From Pseudophaeomoniella oleicola (lineage: Eukaryota; Ascomycota; Eurotiomycetes; Phaeomoniellales; Phaeomoniellaceae): a stretch of 64,000 nucleotides of DNA. The stretch is taken from contig QWDQ01000033.1 in assembly GCA_003868215.1 (NCBI GenBank), positions 62,001 to 126,000 of the forward strand, read 5' to 3'. Position numbers and translations under genes: made by a program. A model generated the notes under the pieces. That model ran no database searches, was not told where the DNA came from, and saw nothing but the letters and a program-made list of their open reading frames with translations. Below, in pieces: positions 43,614 through 54,739 of this stretch (position 1 is the first letter of the stretch; every line of letters begins with the position of its first letter).

Positions 43614-44310
43614 TATGGAGATCTGGAGTACGAAAATATCGCTCTTGATTCCTGGAGTTGGCGTAGGTCTCCTTCACATGGACAATGCCTGGACATGCTT
43701 ATATCTTCACACGCCTCGCATAGAGCCATTGCTTATGAGATCTACCTTGGTATGGGTTGTTGGATCGAAGGCTGACGATGACAAATCGGATGTGATGCCT
43801 ACCAACCTTCTTATTCTAGCAGATCCGGAGACGACCGGTACAGTACTTTACCCCTGCCATTGGCCCGGATCCAACCTCTCCCGGATCTATAAAGTAATCA
43901 GGTAAAGGTAAGGATAGGAATGTTGTGATATGTCTCCCGTACAAATTGGGGTTAGCTTAGTCAAATACGAGATGAAGTTAGCGTGAGATGACAAAGAATG
44001 GAGAACGGGGGCACGGTGTATCTATGACGCCGAAGCTGCTTCAACCACCACCGAATACAACCCGGCATACTTTCATATTCAGATCTTTCTCTACTTCTTC
44101 TCTAGCCACAAATCATCAGTGCCTGAAGCATGGTCATTATCGTCAACTAGGCATCGATCATAGATACAACAACCTGCATGGCTACCATGCCATCGTCCTA
44201 AAGTGGTTCCCACTTGACTGGCATCGAAAGCTTGGTACCCAGACGCTGTCCATTCCTGGTTCGATCCTGCTCCGTCTCACGATAGAAACAGATCGTTTGT
44301 GTGGCTGATC
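43614..44310. other. Divergent promoter region between MDR reductase and Zn2Cys6 regulator
   Basis: About 700 bp without a recognisable gene. The regulator and the reductase share this region head to head. No CGG half-site pair could be assigned with confidence. Confidence 0.5.
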
Positions 44311-45679
44311 ATGACGGCTCCATCATCTTTATCCGTACAGGATGTCCATCGTAAAAGGAGAGCGCATAAAAAGTCTCGGCAAGGCTGCGCGAACTGCAAG
44401 CTTCGCAGAGTCAAGGTAGGCAGGCCACTGCGTCATCCTTTCCTGCTCTTTTACGCCTCTAATCAACCCCATGTAGTGCGATGAGAGTAAGCCTAGGTGC
44501 GAGAAATGTGCCTCATTTGGTGTCTCTTGCAATTACAATGCCAAATCCCCTGATTTGGAACTATCCATTGATGGGGCATTCAAAGTCCCGATGATTCCGC
44601 TAGAATCACCTTGCTCGATGAATCAAACCATTCTAGGCGTGTTCAATGTTTCTTGGAATCAAGATGGGACCGCTTCCACCAGAGGTAGCCCGCGCTACCA
44701 ATTGAATAACCAGGACATAGAAACACTCTACAAGTTTCAGGCACGGACGGTCTACACCGTCGGTACAACGGCTACCGTCCATCTTTACCAGAAACAAGTC
44801 CTCAACCTCGCCTATTCTGTAGGTGTCTACGACTTGGACCCCTCGTGCTCACGTACTGACTATATGTTCCAGAATCCATTCTTAATGCATCTACTGCTAA
44901 AGTTTACAATGCTGCATGATCGCTTTCTTACCGATCCACAGGATCAGAAGCAGTCCGCTGTTGAAGCTTTCCACTGGTATCATGGGACGGCGTTATTCAA
45001 CAAGGTGCTGTCCAAGCCTCTTCATCCATCGACACGAGATGCCATTTGGGCTGCTGCGGCTCTTCTCGGCTCAATAGCTGTAGCAGTCATCGAAGCAAAA
45101 TCGCCGGAGGAAGCATGGCCTCTCATGCCACTTTCGTCTTCAGAGCCTCACTGGTTGAAAATCAGCGATGGGAAGAAGGTAATCTGGAAAATTTCCAATC
45201 CTTCGCGGCCTGATAGTGTCTTTCATAGTCTGGCTGGTCACTCTGCAGCACACGTTGAAATAAGTCCAACTTCACCAAATTGGGATGTTCTCCCCGTCGA
45301 ATTCATTCAAATCTGCAATATCGACGCCAACACAAACGCAGATAATAACCCATATTACAACAATCTGTCTATTCTAGCAGAGCTGCTGGACATTGAATGT
45401 AATCACACCACTATTGTGAAGTTCCTATCTTTCATCAGGGACATTCCGTCAGCATACATGACCCTGACAGAAGAGAAGGATCCTGCTGCGCTTCTGATTT
45501 TGGCATACTGGTTAGCCAAGGTCTATGACTACCATCAGTGGTGGCTCTGGCGACGGTCCTTGATAGAGTGCCAAGCCATCTGCATATATTTAGAAAGATA
45601 TCATGGTCACGACACCAGGATTCAGAATCTTCTTCAGTATCCCAAGCTGATATGCGGCCCTGCTGCAGTTGAAGAATAG
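44311..45679 (+). CDS. Zn(II)2Cys6 transcription factor
   Basis: Two exons (44311-44415 and 44477-45679) encode 435 residues. The binuclear zinc cluster is at about residues 26-53: CANCKLRRVK|CDESKPRCEK and CASFGVSC, spaced C-x2-C-x6-C-x6-C-x2-C-x6-C. The intron falls exactly between the first and second halves, just before the third Cys, as in many fungal members. A basic arm (HRKRRAHKKSRQ) precedes it. The C-terminal part (FLMHLLLKFTMLHDRFL, AFHWYHGTALFNKVL, RDAIWAAAALLGSIA) resembles the regulatory region of sterol-uptake-control-like (Upc2-type) fungal factors. Its targets are unknown, but its head-to-head position with the MDR reductase makes that gene a candidate. Confidence 0.85.
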
Positions 45680-46779
45680 GTGACAGCCTTTTTGGGGGAC
45701 GCTTCCCCTGGTGCACCGAAACAACCTCCCAAGCTAGGAGCAATACGAGAAAACTTGTCGGTGCCGTCCATTTAACTGCAATAGGCGCTCCTGAGTGACT
45801 TCAGATGTTTGCAGGCTTCAGAATTCATACGATCTTAGGACTGCCTCCTGACGCGTTGCAGCGGGTCGTCATATATAGGACTAGCTCCAACAATTGTCAA
45901 CGGTTGCCGGTGCTTTCACTCATGTTCCGTACTCACGAGAGGACTTTGAGCTATCCCAGTCCATTCATTGATTGGCGATATAGAGGCCGCGATCCTGTGG
46001 TTAGACGAGCGTATTGCTCGCCATCTCGCCAATCCAGACGAGTGGCTTACAAGGCGAGCTGCAGTTGAGGAACCAGGATTACCGGAATCTATATTGTAAC
46101 AAAAGATGACCAGCCGACCGCATGGTCAGATCTTAGGAACTTTTGCGCCAACCGCGGTTCGACATACTCTGAGATATCTTGAGCAACTTCCAATACAGCT
46201 CTGTTCTTTTCGCGCCTAGTTCGGACTATTATTTGCATACAACTAATCAGTCTGTGTCTGGGGAATTCCTTAGCAGGACTTCAAGGGTGGACTAGTCCGT
46301 GATGAGAGGCGCCGCCGACGGGAAGACGATATTACGGGCAAAAGTCGCTGTCCTTATGGCTAGACCTTCGGCCGGCGCCTTATTGGCGAAATAGGTAATA
46401 AGTCTATCTACGCTGCCAAGGCACTTGTACCTTACTCTGAACCTGTTTGGGCTAGTCGAGCGTTATAGGGCGACGAAAGCGCCAAGCTCATGTCCAATAG
46501 AAGCATTTAGGAGTTCCCCGTCAATAGTAGAATGGGTTCCCGAGCAAGTGGCCAAGGCGAATGACCAAATTATACGAGGTCCATTTCTAGGGGCTTTCGG
46601 TTCAACGTCCCAATTTCAGCAATAACGGTTCCAGAGGAGTGCGGCCTGATGGCTGTCAATACGGAGTATAAGACGAGCAGCGCTGCCCTACTGTCTGGGT
46701 AATACCAGGTGATCATTGTTCATCTTGGGCAAAGATCTCTATACTCCGCCTCGATACTGCGATAGATCGTCTTCCCCAG
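45680..46779. other. Decayed region, possible gene relic
   Basis: No intact gene. Between about 45960 and 46090 one frame reads like protein (IGDIEAAILWLDERIARHLA, then NPDEWLTRRAAVEE). Between about 46425 and 46625 another frame is open. Stops and frame changes separate them. I cannot identify the family. It may be the remains of one or more host genes. Confidence 0.35.
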
Positions 46780-47838
46780 ATGTTCTCAACCAATACCCTT
46801 GGCTTTCTGGCCGCAGCCTTGGCGGTGATCCGGGTGCAAGGACAGACATGCGTAACAGTTGAACCACTGGACTACGTTGGTAGAGACGGTGAAAGCTCCT
46901 GTATGTCACCGCTCAACTGAATTAGATGACAAATGCAACGGCCTCTAACTCAACCTCTTGTTTAGATGACTATTGCAGTCTGCAGACCCAGACGTGCAGC
47001 GAACTTTGTGGCAATAACGTGCAGACAAACACCTGCACAGGAGGCGGCGGTATCCCAATTGATCAGGTACGTGTTCATTGCCTTTGTTGACATACGTGGC
47101 CTGTCCATACTCACATAATATCTGTCTTAGGCAGACTACTGCTATGAATGTACGTGCAGCGATGGCAACGAACCGGCCGACCTTGGCGACTATTACAACA
47201 CAATTCCGAACCTAGCCTGCCAACGCTCCTATATGAATTGCTATCAACAATACATCATGTATGCTGAGATACCTCCTACCGATGCTTGCCCTAGTTGTGG
47301 CGAAAAAGAGGCTACTACCACAATATATCCGACCTCGTGGAGCACTGCCATTCCGGCGGTTTCCAGCTCAGTGCCTGCTCCCGCTGCCGTCACTACCATG
47401 TCTAGTTCATCTCCTGTTGTCACCAGCAGCAGTGCTGCTCCCACCTCTGATACCTCATCGTCGACACTCACTTCCTCCCTTCCCAGCACCACACTCTCTA
47501 CAACCTCTACAGCTTCTTCTATCGATTACGCCATCTCATCTGTCACGTCGTCTTCAAAGGTCGCTACAGTGCCTTCGTTATCATCTTCGGCTTCAATTTT
47601 GTTTTCCTCAACGCACTCCTCCACTGCCATTTCGGCACTTTCCTCAGACATCACATCCGGCAGTACTGCTGTCACGTCCGGAAGTTCTGCTGTCACATCT
47701 GGCAGTACTGCTGTAGCATCAACCCCTTCAGCCAGCCCTACTATTTATACGGGAACTGCAGTATCAGCGCAGCGTGTCTCTACATGGGCATGCGCACTTA
47801 TCTGTATTATTTGGTCTTTGTATCTTGCTGCCGCCTGA
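46780..47838 (+). CDS. Secreted GPI-anchored-type DUF7707 protein
   Basis: Three exons (46780-46900, 46966-47066, 47131-47838) give 309 residues. A signal peptide (LGFLAAALAVIRVQG) is followed by a cysteine-rich domain of about 110 residues: DYCSLQTQTCSELCGNN, then DYCYECTCSDGNEPAD and NTIPNLACQRSYMNC. This matches the DUF7707 pattern of filamentous-fungal surface proteins. Next comes a Ser/Thr-rich stalk of about 150 residues, including a threefold ITSGSTAVTSGSSAVTSGST-type repeat, likely O-mannosylated. A C-terminal hydrophobic tail (WACALICIIWSLYLAAA) after a small-residue region fits a GPI-addition signal. Its role is unknown; cell wall or surface location is inferred. Both introns keep frame. 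Confidence 0.8.
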
Positions 47839-48411
47839 TCGGGAAATGCGTTCAAGAAACGATGCCTTCAAAAGTCCATGCAATCTGGAATTCTAGGAGC
47901 AATATCCTGCCAAGGGTGCTGATATACTGACTATACCAATGCGCGATGCCTATGCGACATTAATCATCGTCATTACCTCTTAATGCGGGCTACTAGTAAT
48001 TTTAATGCATAACTTTTGATACCAATGTAAATTCATTTTCCTTATCCTCTCCATAGGTCGAGGCCTTTTGATTACTCGTTACAAATGCATGGCTTGTAGA
48101 GCCTAGACAATCGAGAGTGCTCAGGACACTCAAGAATCAACGATCAGAGAGTAGGTATGATGTTGGAAGAGTCGCGACTGGAATTAATATCTCAAGCTTC
48201 GAAGAAAAAGTGGTGGGCAAGTCCCTTAGCCCAGGCTGACCCCGTGTCTGCCTATTTACTTTCCCAATCGGGACTGCAGCCTTGAACCAAACTCCATTAA
48301 GGTCAACTTCACCAAAGATCCATTCCGATTTCTCAAATATAGATAATCTTCTTCAATCCTCAGAGAATATTAAATAACATCATATTTTCTCTAAGCTCCA
48401 AAGAACCGACC
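47839..48411. other. Intergenic, nothing recognised
   Basis: A spacer between two genes in the same orientation. It is AT-richer near 48340-48390, close to the downstream start. No gene. Confidence 0.5.
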
Positions 48412-50883
48412 ATGACTGTCAAAAGAAATCAACTTGAGGCCGGGCTTGCGAACGATCTACCACATCATACCCCTCGCAAGCAAAGGACCATGATTCGATT
48501 GCTCAATATTGAGGACAATGAAACGGTCCACCAGGTACATATTGACCCTGTCAGGTACCTCATAAGATTGATTCTGATTTCAGCAGCGTTGCCTCCTCGT
48601 GAAAGGTGTATGTGATCAACTTCAAAGTCCTCTTGAGACGATCTCTGTGTCAACCAAAGATATCACCGACAACGTGGCATTTCCAGAACAGACATGGCCC
48701 GTTGCTGAAGGGAATTTCAAGGCTCTACTCTTTCTCTGCCCAGGGGTCAATGTTCTCACATTCAAGAGTCAACATGAGGACAGTCGGACGATTCGATTGA
48801 CTTATGTTCCACTTACGCAAATACCTCCTCTACACCTTGCTATCATGGTTGCAAAAGATTCTCCGCTCCTCATTGACTGCCCTCCTGCTAAGCGTGGTGG
48901 AATCTCCAGTACGCACTCCGATCTTGACGCTGCCATTGCAAAGCTACGAATGACTGCCTACATGTGGCAAGCCCTGACCGCAGAAAGTATAAGAAGCAAA
49001 GGCCTTGGCCGCAGATCTTTCCGCCTCGAAGAAGAATGGACGGTTGATACCATCAGCCGCACCTTCATGGATCCCAGGTTCGACGACACATTATACGCCC
49101 GTGGGGCAATGGGAACGACGGCAAAGGTTCACGTTGTTCCAACGGACAAGACGATGGCTCAACTTCGTGACCCCAATGTCGCCCAGCAGAATCCTTCAGG
49201 TCGTCGCAAGAATGATCTCTACAAGTACTTTGAGGCAGCACTCAAACAATATGGCGCTCCTTTTATTTCATCGGCTAGACCAGTTGTCGCAGGTATGATC
49301 TTAGACTCCCATTACTCAATGGAGAATAATTTGATTCTGGGACACGCTGCACTTGGCTGCCACAATCAGACAGGATTGTCACTCGGCATGATGGGAAGTC
49401 ATCTCACATATTCCTTCCCTCGATTTGTTGAAGAGGTGTCAGCGTGCCTACTTGATGTTACCAACCCGGGCGATACAGTCGCCAACGACAATGACGAATG
49501 TGATTCCATGTGGGAGGCATGTTCGATTGGTCAAGGTGCTTTTCTTCACAAAGTTGGTCATGCATTCGGCGCCGATGGATGTTCCGGCATTATGGCAAGG
49601 GGATATTCTGAGGACTGGCCAAAGGCGTTTTTGCCCTTCGTGTCTCAATCTTTGTGCAGACCCGAATTTGCTGAAAATGTGGTTACAGCGGATACGTTTC
49701 ACGAGGCTGATTGGGACCTTAACGACGCTCTGCATTTCAGAACCAAAACTCACTTTCGCTTGCCAACAGATCCACCTTTGCGCGCGACAGACACCTCTCT
49801 CGGCCCTTCAGTGACAGCCGAGTGTGATGAGGATGAAGACTTTATGCGTCTTGTCATCAAGCACGATGCAGGAATAGCTCGTATCATCTTCTCAGGTGAA
49901 GAGCCAGAAGCGCAACCGAATCTGGCATCGCCCCAGACAACTGTTACCTATAACCTGGTAGAATTGGAGCAACGTTTCGACCGAACCAGAAACCTACAAA
50001 TCGTTGTCCTCGCAATGAACGGCAAATGTAAAATCATCCTCGATGTGTGGCGTCTGCTTGCGTATCCAAGCCATGTCCTTGTGCCTGGAAGTAGCACGAA
50101 GATCATGAAGCAAAGTATAATGTCAGGTACGCTTGAGTACGAACAAGACAGGCCCACGGGTTTTCAGCGACAGTATTGGAATTGGGCGACGCTATTATGG
50201 CAGCGTGGTGCCAGCGGCAAATGTGAGTCTAATTGCCTACTATATTTATGGAGGCCGAGACATCTAACTTGACGGTAATTAGTGGTCCGAGCAAACAAGA
50301 TCGACCTGCGCGTCGGATGCACCTTCGATGGAGCAGTTGTATATTTCACGAATGGTGAAAAGGTACCCTGTGGTCCACGGTATGATGAGCACGGACGAGA
50401 CCACAACTTCGGTGAGCTTCTCCCCTTTCTCTTCTGTTTCCCTTTTCTAACCCAAGCATAAAAACAGGTGGCCACGCCTCCAAAATGCTCCACATCTCCG
50501 AAAACGTCTCCATCCGCAGAATCGAAATCAACAAAACCCCCGGCCTCGACGGCATCCGCATCCACCTCAGCGACGGCACCTCCGCCGGCAGCCTCAACAA
50601 TGAGTACACACCCGCCGCAGTCCTCGAACCGCCCCCCGGCTCCCGCATCATCGGTCTCTACGGCCGCCACGGCTATCCGGGCGGCTACACCCAGGAATTC
50701 GGCATCTTGACTTGGCCGGAAGATCAAGAATTGCCGGAGACGGTGTATGAGCTTCCGGAGCTGAAGAATACGGATGGCGGGTTGGGGGAGAGGCCGAATG
50801 AGGGTGGTCAGAGTGAGTGTGGTGATGAAGATTATGATGATGAGAACGACGACGACGAGGGAAATGGAGACGAAGAATATTAG
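48412..50883 (+). CDS. Metallopeptidase-like protein with jacalin-like domain and altered zinc motif
   Basis: Four exons (48412-48534, 48587-50222, 50283-50411, 50468-50883) give 767 residues. It follows the YIL108W-type putative zinc metallopeptidase family: VSTKDITDNVAFPEQTWPV, FKALLFLCPGVN, PVVAGMILDSHYS and GIMARGY. A jacalin-like beta-prism lectin domain follows at about 590-735 (DLRVGCTFDGAVVYF, IRRIEINKTPGLDGIRIHL, LYGRHGYPGGYTQEFGIL), then an acidic tail. From memory of the family, the metal site is HExxHxxGxxH. Here residues 362-372 read HKVGHAFGADG, so the catalytic Glu is Lys363 and the third ligand position is Gly372. The reading frame is fully open, so either activity was lost while the protein was kept, or the gene is a young relic. 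All splice joins keep frame. Confidence 0.82.
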
Positions 50884-51297
50884 GGAAAACCGTGGTACTT
50901 ACCTGAGTACTAACCTCGTACATACATATGTACCTTTTCTTTTCTCTGCTGCTACTCCTGCTGCTACTATGTCTTTTGTCGATCAGTCATCAGACTCATC
51001 CCCACCACCATCTCCCTTTTTTTGAATTTCTTTTTTCTGATTGACTCGCAGGATTTGTTCTTTCTTCCTGTCGTTATTACAAAACCCTACCTACCTTATC
51101 TACATAGTTCCTTGCTTACCTTGCAAGCACAACCTAGGTAGTAAACGTGAACGTTCACACCACATCAATCGCTCTTCTCTTAAGTGTCCTAGGAACTTAC
51201 TTACCCTTCACAGTTAGGTGATTAGGTATCTCGAAAACCTAGGTAAGGTTCCTAGGAATCTACAATATTACAAGTCTTTCTGATATCCCATCACGTA

Positions 51298-51301
<4 letters not shown>

Positions 51302-51331
<30 letters not shown>
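51302..51331. repeat. (CT)15 microsatellite
   Basis: An uninterrupted CT dinucleotide run 60 bp before the homopolymer block. Confidence 0.95.
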
Positions 51332-51332
<1 letters not shown>

Positions 51333-51390
51333 AATAACCTTGTGTTTTAACTCTTTAAACGCAATTCAACTGACTTCAATATCAATCTTC

Positions 51391-51391
<1 letters not shown>

Positions 51392-51429
<38 letters not shown>

Positions 51430-51438
51430 ACCCACACA

Positions 51439-51493
<55 letters not shown>

Positions 51494-51517
51494 ACAACGT
51501 TTTTTTTTTTTTTTTGT

Positions 51518-51547
<30 letters not shown>
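51392..51547. repeat. Homopolymer inverted block C38-A53-T16-G30
   Basis: In order: 38 C (51392-51429), a short ACCCACACAC linker, 53 A (51440-51492), CACAACG (51493-51499), 16 T (51500-51515), GTG, then 30 G to 51547. The second half is the complement of the first in reverse order: C and A runs mirrored by T and G runs, and CCCAC mirrored by GTGGG. The whole could fold as one hairpin. Exact run lengths should be distrusted because sequencing errors concentrate here. Confidence 0.85.
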
Positions 51548-51548
<1 letters not shown>

Positions 51549-51970
51549 GAGTGAGGAGGGTTAAAGATGACGAGAAGAAAGGAGAAGCGCAAGAAAAGGG
51601 AGGTCATGACCAAAGTAGTTGATTCCGTGCTTTTCGTTTTGAAGTCCATGTTGCTTTCTAGACGAGGACTATAGAATTCTGTTTTCTCTTCCTTCGTCAT
51701 GGCTACACTATTTCCTAAACATACCAAAGTTTGTCCCGAGAAGCCCAGTCGCCTCTTCTTCCTCCTCCTCTCCCGTTTGCTCTTGCATATGAAATATAAA
51801 AAAAACACAATATTTCAGATGATCGCTTGCAATGTCCCGAAGGTAGGTGAGGGGGTATCCAAATCCAAAAGCGCATTTCAACAAAACAAAAAAAAAGGCG
51901 TTTCATACATGTCCTGGTGAGAAGGGAATTGGCACAGCCAAAGCTCATGAAAGAGATCGACAAATCTCAA

Positions 51971-53106
51971 TCAGTCAATCGTCATCCTTGTCGGTGCTGG
52001 CTTCGACATGCCCACAATCCTTGTATCCATCTCCGTCCCGAATCCAGCATTCTTCTCCTCGTCACTCTCCAACTTCCTGGTTGAGACATGTGGTCTCAAT
52101 CCTTTGTCAAAATTCGCCATGCACATGCATGCATTCGTGATGGTACAAACAATCAATATGATGGTTATAATAGCGAATGTCGTGAGTTCGGTCCTAGCCG
52201 GTAGGTAGGAACTTCGGTGAGAAGGTTCGTACATGCGAACCAGTTTGAAGCAGAAATAAGCCAGAGCTCCGAAGTATAAGATCTGTAGAAAATGATAGTT
52301 AGCCCGGTGCCCGGTCAGATGGTCGAGGCCAGAACTTACAATAATGATGACCATGCCGCCCTTGTTTTCTTGTCGTGTCCAATATGCTGCCATCAACAGA
52401 ATGATAATCGTGACAGGGATTGCAGCAATAGTTAGAGCATATTCGATCGTCGTCTTCTCCTTGACAATGACAATGAATTGAACAGTGAATCCGAGGAAAA
52501 AGAAGAAGTCGAACTTGAGCAGAGCAATGTAAACCTGGTACGTCAAGTAACGCTTCTTCATCCGCAGATCGGCACTGATGTGCTTATAGATAGTCCAAGC
52601 GAACTCGTCATACAGTTTCCACGCAATATAAGCCATCATTGCAGTGGTCAGCCCGAGAATTACCGGGATGGCAATGAGGAATGGCTTTGCCTGCGTCCAG
52701 ATGTGCTCGTCGATTTCGTTCAACTTCGCGAGCGAGATGACCGCGTCATGAATCTGGTCAAACTGAACCGCTCCGTAGAGCAATAGACCAACATTATACA
52801 GACAGAGTCCAATGACCTGAATTGTGTTTTTGAGGCGCAGTGCATCCCATACCAGGACCAGTTGATAGAAAAACCCAAAGCAGTAGAGGGTCAGAAAGGT
52901 AGGAATCGTTCGTGCTTGCGTCTCGATGTTGTAATTGCCACCTAGGTCGGTTTGGAATCTCGCAAAAATATACCTGCCATTTGTCAGTGGAAGATCGGAG
53001 AGCACGGTATCGCCTTGACTCACGCTTCGAATGCTAAGACGATCAACGTCTGTACCAGTGCCGCCGTAACAAAGCCCCAAGACCATGGCGAAGCCGGCCG
53101 CCACAT
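51971..53106 (-). CDS. UPF0658 Golgi membrane protein
   Basis: Three exons (53106-53024, 52973-52340, 52282-51971) give 342 residues with about eight to nine membrane spans. The pattern fits the UPF0658 family of fission-yeast and filamentous-fungal Golgi membrane proteins: FEAYIFARFQTD across junction 1, TIPTFLTLYCFGFFYQ, AKPFLIAIPVILGLTTAMM, AWKLYDEFAWTIYKHI, TYQVYIALLKFDFFFFLGF, QENKGGMVIII|ILYFGALAYFCFKL and NFDKGLRP. Function is unknown. The second intron (57 bp, GTAAGT...CTACAG) has a multiple-of-three length and no stop, so its retention would insert 19 residues. In-frame sequence continues upstream of the chosen ATG (KIYRHESRASLLGGQPIDYN), so the true start may lie in an upstream exon near 53220. 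Confidence 0.78.
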
Positions 53107-54140
53107 ACTGTGCTTCTTCACAGCTGCCACTGGATTAGGTCTCGGAGTGTAAGGATTATAGTCAATGGGCTGGCCTCCGAGGAGGGACGCCCGAGACTCG
53201 TGTCGATAAATCTTGAAGACGAGTTGCTCCTTAAGGGAGCAACAACTTTGCGGGCAAAGAGATGGCCTAAGCGTGGCTTATGTAGACGCCCAACTGCGTG
53301 GGATCGGCTCTGAGGCGGTCAACGGACACAATAACCTTGCACGTGCTTGTCTCAATCGAGGCTGAGATGCGGCTTCAGCCTGCGTTGCGACCTTCAGTAA
53401 TAACGGGGTGTGGAGGATTCTGCCTTGCGCATGCGCCAAGGGACGACTGTCTCAGCTCAGTGTGAAGGATAGGTTGAAACGGAATGTAAGAACGAGCGTC
53501 CAATGATGAAAGTAGTCGATATTCTCACAGGCAATTGACAGTATGTGTTGGCAAGGGCTTGGGGGAGCGGGGGTCACAGAAATCTGAAACCGACGAGACT
53601 CTTTGGTTATGGTGAAGGAGCCCCGTGTATAGCTAAGCGTAATGCTCGAGTGTTGGTACACCAATTGACAAGAGTAATCGATCTATATGTGCTGAAAACG
53701 AGCGAGAGGAGTTGGATCAATTAGACAGGTAGATTTGAGGCAGATAAGGCAGATTTACGAGATGAACCACCTTATACCATGACAATGGCACGCCACGCCT
53801 TTTATCTCTGCTTGAACATTGCTCGACGAGGCTAACGTGAGGTCTTCCTCTTTAGGGTTGGGGGAGTCTGGGTCCCTGCTAATGGTAGGTACTACGGTAA
53901 CTACGGAGTAATTACTTAGGTTAAGTCTTTTTTTAACACTCGTTAATTGGTGGACCATTAAGTTAGGGACATTCTACCGTAGTAACTTAGGACCTGTCGA
54001 GCTGTTCCAAGGAGAGTTCCCTTAGTCTGTACAGCCTCGAGCAGCCTAGGCACAGTAACTTAGCAAGCAGTCCTCATTCCAACAGGGACACACACACATT
54101 ACAGTTACAGTACAAGTATATCATATCATACCTGTCGTTC

Positions 54141-54166
54141 TTACCTACCTACCTACCTAGGTAGGT
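54141..54166. repeat. TACC array meeting TAGG array
   Basis: Four TACC units run into CTAGGTAGGTA, forming an inverted array around CCTAGG. Related runs occur in at least six other intergenic regions of the window. Confidence 0.75.
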
Positions 54167-54351
54167 ACTGTATCTCCTGTGTCAGCTCTTTGCACTGTAT
54201 TATGTATAAGGTAATTACTGTATCTATGTGCTAACGGCTATGTCTCTATTTTTGGAGCTGAGAAGTTACAACAATCAACATCAACATCAACTTAAGCCCT
54301 GCCCACCAGCCCCTAACCGTAGACTTCTTCAGGGAAAGCTCACAGCCACGC

Positions 54352-54388
54352 TGACCCTTGACTCTTAACCCTTGACCCTTGACCCTTT
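54352..54388. repeat. Tandem CCCTTGA heptamers
   Basis: About four to five tandem heptamers of the type CCCTTGA/ACCCTTG, one with a substitution. It resembles a telomere-like heptamer in length only, and no telomeric repeat is present. Confidence 0.65.
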
Positions 54389-54739
54389 CTCTCCCAAACT
54401 CTTCTGACCCGCAAGCCGCACTACCCGATCATCACCTCCAATAGACTCCAAAGATCTTGGACAGTAAGTTACCGTAAGTTAGTAGTAGTCAGTTCCCAAA
54501 GCATTGGGACAAGACATACTTACTACAGGTTGGCAGACAATAATGACATCGTCAAGCTCGACACAGCCTCAATTGACTGTTGACGGATTACCCTTCTGAG
54601 CACCAACCCTACTACGTACTACTAGTACTACGTATGTCATCCTGGTCATACCCACAAATCCAAGAATTGTGTGCATGAACTGCCATCTTTCTCCGACATA
54701 ACTCGTTGCGGAGTCGCTTCAAAGGACCACTTGCGCAAC

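Larger units (their letters stand above)
50884..51970. other. Intergenic with simple repeats and homopolymer block
   Basis: Contains a (CT)n microsatellite (51302-51331) and the homopolymer block 51392-51547. Short ACCTACCTT and CCTAGGTAA motifs occur near 51087-51100 and 51132-51138. No gene. Confidence 0.6.
53107..54739. other. Divergent intergenic region rich in TACC/TAGG motifs
   Basis: Holds the UPF0658 upstream exon candidate (to about 53220), a TTACCTACCTACC...TAGGTAGG block (54141-54166), tandem CCCTTGA units (about 54352-54388), and a CTACTACGTAC...TACTACGTA cluster (54609-54634). No complete gene. Confidence 0.5.

Noticed and set aside
47261-47716. A Leu/Pro-rich frame overlapping the DUF7707 stalk
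   Set aside because: An out-of-frame reading of the Ser/Thr-rich repeat codons.
51347-51808. Frames of poly-Pro, poly-Lys, poly-Phe and poly-Gly
   Set aside because: Translation of the homopolymer block, not a protein.
54352-54388. An internal telomere-like array
   Set aside because: The units are CCCTTGA-like, not the CCCTAA repeat of most ascomycete telomeres, and only a few copies are present.
54671-54739. Extending the 54.7-kb gene to 54671
   Set aside because: The frame is open, but it begins with GTG and has no ATG before 54740. Fungal nuclear genes normally start with ATG.
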